From Clostridia bacterium (GTDB lineage: Bacteria; Bacillota; Clostridia; Oscillospirales; CAG-272): DNA of 17,676 bases. Position numbers and translations under genes: made by a program. This document shows, one piece after another, positions 15,722 through 17,676 of this stretch (position 1 is the stretch's first letter; each line of letters starts with the position of its first letter). Under the pieces are notes generated by a model. The model was not told the DNA's origin. It worked only from the letters and a program-made list of their open reading frames with translations, and ran no database searches. The stretch is from positions 1-17,676 of the forward strand of contig JAFTMP010000238.1 in the NCBI GenBank assembly GCA_017452335.1, read 5' to 3'.

Positions 15722-16090
15722 TTATCCGATATAAAACAGTTTCCATTTCGGCTCATAGCACAATTTTTCTTCAAATTCAAACAGCTTTTTGAAGCCTTTC
15801 TTAAAAACCACTTTGAGTTTCGCTTCGTGTTTACCGACAACAGCCTGATCCGATACCATTATTTCACATCTGACTGCTAAAGTATGCATCCTTTTGTTTC
15901 GATCCGCATTCGATTCATACTGCGCAAGGATCCTTTGTCCATATTGCTCAACAGCTTCTTTGCAGAGCATTTGCACACATTTCAATACCCGTTCATGTAA
16001 TTCCTCGCTCAGATTTTCGTCCACATAACTGTGAAAGCTCATTAACGTCTTGCCGTCATTGGCAGTTATACGATATTCACTCAGTTCCAT
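15722..16090 (-). CDS. Conserved-looking hypothetical protein
   Basis: A 122-residue soluble protein that I do not recognise. The first part has an alternating strand pattern (YRITANDGKTLMSFHSYV), then a helical stretch (about 28-62) with three cysteines in the protein (C38, C43, C74), then strands with many Lys and Phe (VVFKKGFKKLFEFEEKLCYE). There is no signal peptide or membrane segment. It is supported as a real gene by a good ribosome binding site (GAAGGGAGA about 5 nt before the ATG) and by its place between two promoters. It is divergent from the transketolase genes and on the same strand as the atp operon just after it. A nucleic-acid or stress role cannot be argued from the sequence. 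Confidence 0.65.
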   Translation of the reverse strand: MELSEYRITANDGKTLMSFHSYVDENLSEELHERVLKCVQMLCKEAVEQYGQRILAQYESNADRNKRMHTLAVRCEIMVSDQAVVGKHEAKLKVVFKKGFKKLFEFEEKLCYEPKWKLFYIG

Positions 16091-16400
16091 TTCTTATCTC
16101 CCTTCTCCATTTCGCATAAATCCCCTCTCTGTGTCGATCAATGCGCAAAGTCCAATTAAAGATTATGCCATAGCATGCGCATTTCAGATTCAAATGTTAA
16201 AATTATTTAAAAATAATCAGATATTTTTTCAGAAAAGACTTGAAAAAAAACGAAAATAATAGTACAATGCATATACTGCGTATTGTGGCGTTTTTGTTCG
16301 CCTGCTGTCGCAAGATCGAAAACCATCCTACCGACAAATATCATAATGTTATAAGGTAACGGTATGATCGCTTACTATGTTGTGAAGAAAGGTTGTTATC
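16091..16400. other. Intergenic region between divergent genes
   Basis: This 310-nt gap holds the transketolase promoter and its leader on the + strand. On the - strand the small gene must also start here; the best candidate is an extended -10 (TGGCATAAT, 16173-16165) without a good -35 box. The leader contains a weak GGCG/CGCC hairpin (16287-16302) and a 14-codon reading frame. I see no known riboswitch. Confidence 0.6.
16240..16268 (+). promoter_or_regulatory. Sigma-A promoter for the transketolase genes
   Basis: TTGAAA at 16240-16245, a 17-nt spacer and TACAAT at 16263-16268. Transcription should begin near 16275, leaving about 125 nt of untranslated leader before the ATG at 16401. Confidence 0.75.
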
Positions 16401-16408
16401 ATGGATAA
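16364..16408 (+). other. Possible 14-codon upstream reading frame overlapping the transketolase start
   Basis: ATG at 16364, 7 nt after AAGG (16353-16356), opens a frame coding for MIAYYVVKKGCYHG and ending at TAA 16406-16408, inside the transketolase gene. Ribosomes on it would pass over the transketolase ribosome binding site (AAAGG, 16388-16392). It could be a leader peptide or simply chance. Confidence 0.25.
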
Positions 16409-17234
16409 GACACAACTCAATGAACTTGTAAAAATTTCGGGAAAGGTGCGCTTGGGCATCATCGAAGGAACCTATCAAGCCGGCTCCGGACATCCCGGCG
16501 GATCGCTTTCTTGCGCGGACATTCTCACCTATTTGTACTTTGCACAAATGAATGTTCGTCCCGAGGAACCTAAATTTGAAGACAGAGATCGCTTTGTCCT
16601 CTCTAAGGGACACGCCGCACCTGCTCTCTATTCCGTTTTGGCACACAGGGGCTTTTTCCCTGTTGAAGATTTAAAGACGCTTCGTAAGATCGACTCAAAG
16701 CTTCAGGGGCATCCCGATATGAACAAGACGCCCGGTGTGGATATTTCTACAGGATCCTTGGGTATTGGACTTTCCAACGCTTGCGGTATGGCAATCGCCG
16801 CAAAGCTCCAAAACAAGTCTTACCGTGTTTACGCGGTAACAGGAGACGGCGAGATTCAAGAAGGACAAATTTGGGAAGCAGCTATGTTTGCTTCTCACTA
16901 CAAGTTAGATAACCTGACTGTGTTTGTTGACGCAAACGGTCTGCAGATCGACGGCAGAACCACCGATGTCCTCTCCCCCGAGCCCATTGACAAGCGCTTT
17001 GAAGCCTTTGGCTGGGAGGTACAGCGCATCAACGGTCACGATTTTGAAGAAATCGAGAAAGCAACCGAGTATGCTAAGACCGTCAAGGGTAAGCCCTGCG
17101 CCATCATTTGTAACACCACCAAGGGTAAGGGCGTTTCCTTTATGGAAGACAAAGCCGGTTGGCACGGTGTTGCCCCCAAGAAAGATGAATACGAACAGGC
17201 TGTCATGGAATTGACACAGGCCTACGGACTTTGA
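16401..17234 (+). CDS. Transketolase, N-terminal subunit
   Basis: A 277-residue protein equal to the thiamine-diphosphate-binding N-terminal domain of transketolase, which moves two-carbon units between sugar phosphates in the pentose phosphate pathway. It has H31 in GSGHPGG, H71 in SKGHAAPAL, H104 in GHPD, and the ThDP/Mg2+ motif GDGEIQEGQIWEAAM from 148 with N179 in VDANGLQIDG. Transketolase is one chain of about 660 residues in E. coli but is split in many Clostridia and Archaea; here the second half is the next gene, 20 nt downstream. The ATG follows AAAGG at 16388-16392. Confidence 0.96.
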   Translation: MDKTQLNELVKISGKVRLGIIEGTYQAGSGHPGGSLSCADILTYLYFAQMNVRPEEPKFEDRDRFVLSKGHAAPALYSVLAHRGFFPVEDLKTLRKIDSKLQGHPDMNKTPGVDISTGSLGIGLSNACGMAIAAKLQNKSYRVYAVTGDGEIQEGQIWEAAMFASHYKLDNLTVFVDANGLQIDGRTTDVLSPEPIDKRFEAFGWEVQRINGHDFEEIEKATEYAKTVKGKPCAIICNTTKGKGVSFMEDKAGWHGVAPKKDEYEQAVMELTQAYGL

Positions 17235-17254
17235 GAAGAAAGGATGGCAATGAA

Positions 17255-17676
17255 ATGTCAGCTACAGTAAAAAAAGAAACACGAGTAACCTACGGTGAGA
17301 CACTTGTAGAGCTTGGAAAAGAAAATGATAAGATCGTTGTAATGGACGCCGACCTTTCCGGCTCCACCAAAACCGCTACCTTTAAAAAGGCTTTCCCCGA
17401 TCGCTTCTTTAACGCAGGTATCGCTGAGGGAAACATGGTAGGTGTTGCAGCAGGTCTTGCAGCATCCGGCTATACCGTTTTCGTTTCTTCCTTTGCAATG
17501 TTTGCATCGGGCAGAGCTTTCGAGCAAATCCGCAACACCGCGGCATATCCCAATCTGAACGTGAAGGTCTGCGCTTCTCACGCAGGCATCACCGTTGGTC
17601 CCGACGGTGCTACCCACCAGTGCCTTGAAGATATCGGCATCATGCGCACCATTCCTCACATGACCCTCATCAATCC
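17255..17676 (+). CDS. Transketolase, C-terminal subunit, cut by the window end
   Basis: The first 140 residues of the second transketolase subunit, which holds the pyrimidine-binding and C-terminal domains. It has DADLSGSTKT at 31-40, the catalytic glutamate E58 in NAGIAEGNMVGVAAGLA, and SHAGITVGPDGATHQCLEDI at 109-126, the substrate-binding region. A full subunit is usually about 310 residues. The ATG at 17255 follows AAAGGA (17238-17243) by 11 nt; the closer ATGs at 17244 and 17250 lie in a frame that stops after a few codons. It forms an operon with the N-terminal subunit. Confidence 0.94.
   Translation, partial: MSATVKKETRVTYGETLVELGKENDKIVVMDADLSGSTKTATFKKAFPDRFFNAGIAEGNMVGVAAGLAASGYTVFVSSFAMFASGRAFEQIRNTAAYPNLNVKVCASHAGITVGPDGATHQCLEDIGIMRTIPHMTLIN

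Noticed and set aside
16287..16302. GGCG/CGCC hairpin in the transketolase leader as a riboswitch or terminator
   Set aside because: Only 4 bp with an 8-nt loop and no U-run; nothing resembles a known riboswitch such as the TPP class.
1..17676. CRISPR array, tRNA, rRNA, insertion sequence or phage genes
   Set aside because: No regularly spaced repeats, cloverleaf-like segments, transposase or integrase reading frames were seen.

Overview
The window looks like a chromosomal stretch from a Gram-positive anaerobe of the class Clostridia, possibly an uncultured gut lineage. The grounds are strong AGGAGG-type ribosome binding sites, sigma-A-like promoters, U-tailed hairpin terminators, a transketolase split into two genes, and an F-type ATP synthase operon in the order I-B-E-F-H-A-G-D-C. 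The species cannot be named from sequence alone.

Left part (1-3335, + strand): remains of an XRE-family regulator with a C-terminal domain, broken by three frame changes and an in-frame stop and closed by a terminator; then a small intact XRE-type regulator; then a cytoplasmic six-hairpin-type glycosidase with a near-consensus promoter. A terminator that probably works in both directions separates these from the convergent genes that follow.

Middle part (3336-8069, - strand): an MscS-type mechanosensitive channel with its own promoter, preceded in the direction of transcription by a tightly linked two-gene unit. That unit encodes a protein with about eight membrane segments fused to an McrB-like AAA+ ATPase domain, and a 517-residue partner ending in zinc-ribbon cysteine pairs. 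I recognise no characterised system with this make-up; it is the best candidate here for an undescribed system.

Core part (8099-15674, - strand): a complete atp operon led by an AtpZ-like and an AtpI-like gene, then a, c, b, delta, alpha, gamma, beta and epsilon, with a clear promoter and a clear terminator. The c subunit carries the full set of residues known to bind Na+ in the Ilyobacter type, so the enzyme is probably Na+-coupled. The epsilon subunit is only 87 residues and lacks the helical C-terminal domain that inhibits ATP hydrolysis in other bacteria. Subunit a is long and ends in a Lys/Ala-rich tail, while AtpI ends in an acidic tail.

Right part (15722-17676): a small unrecognised gene on the - strand, then a divergent + strand unit with a good promoter and a leader of about 125 nt, encoding the N-terminal and (cut by the window end) C-terminal transketolase subunits.
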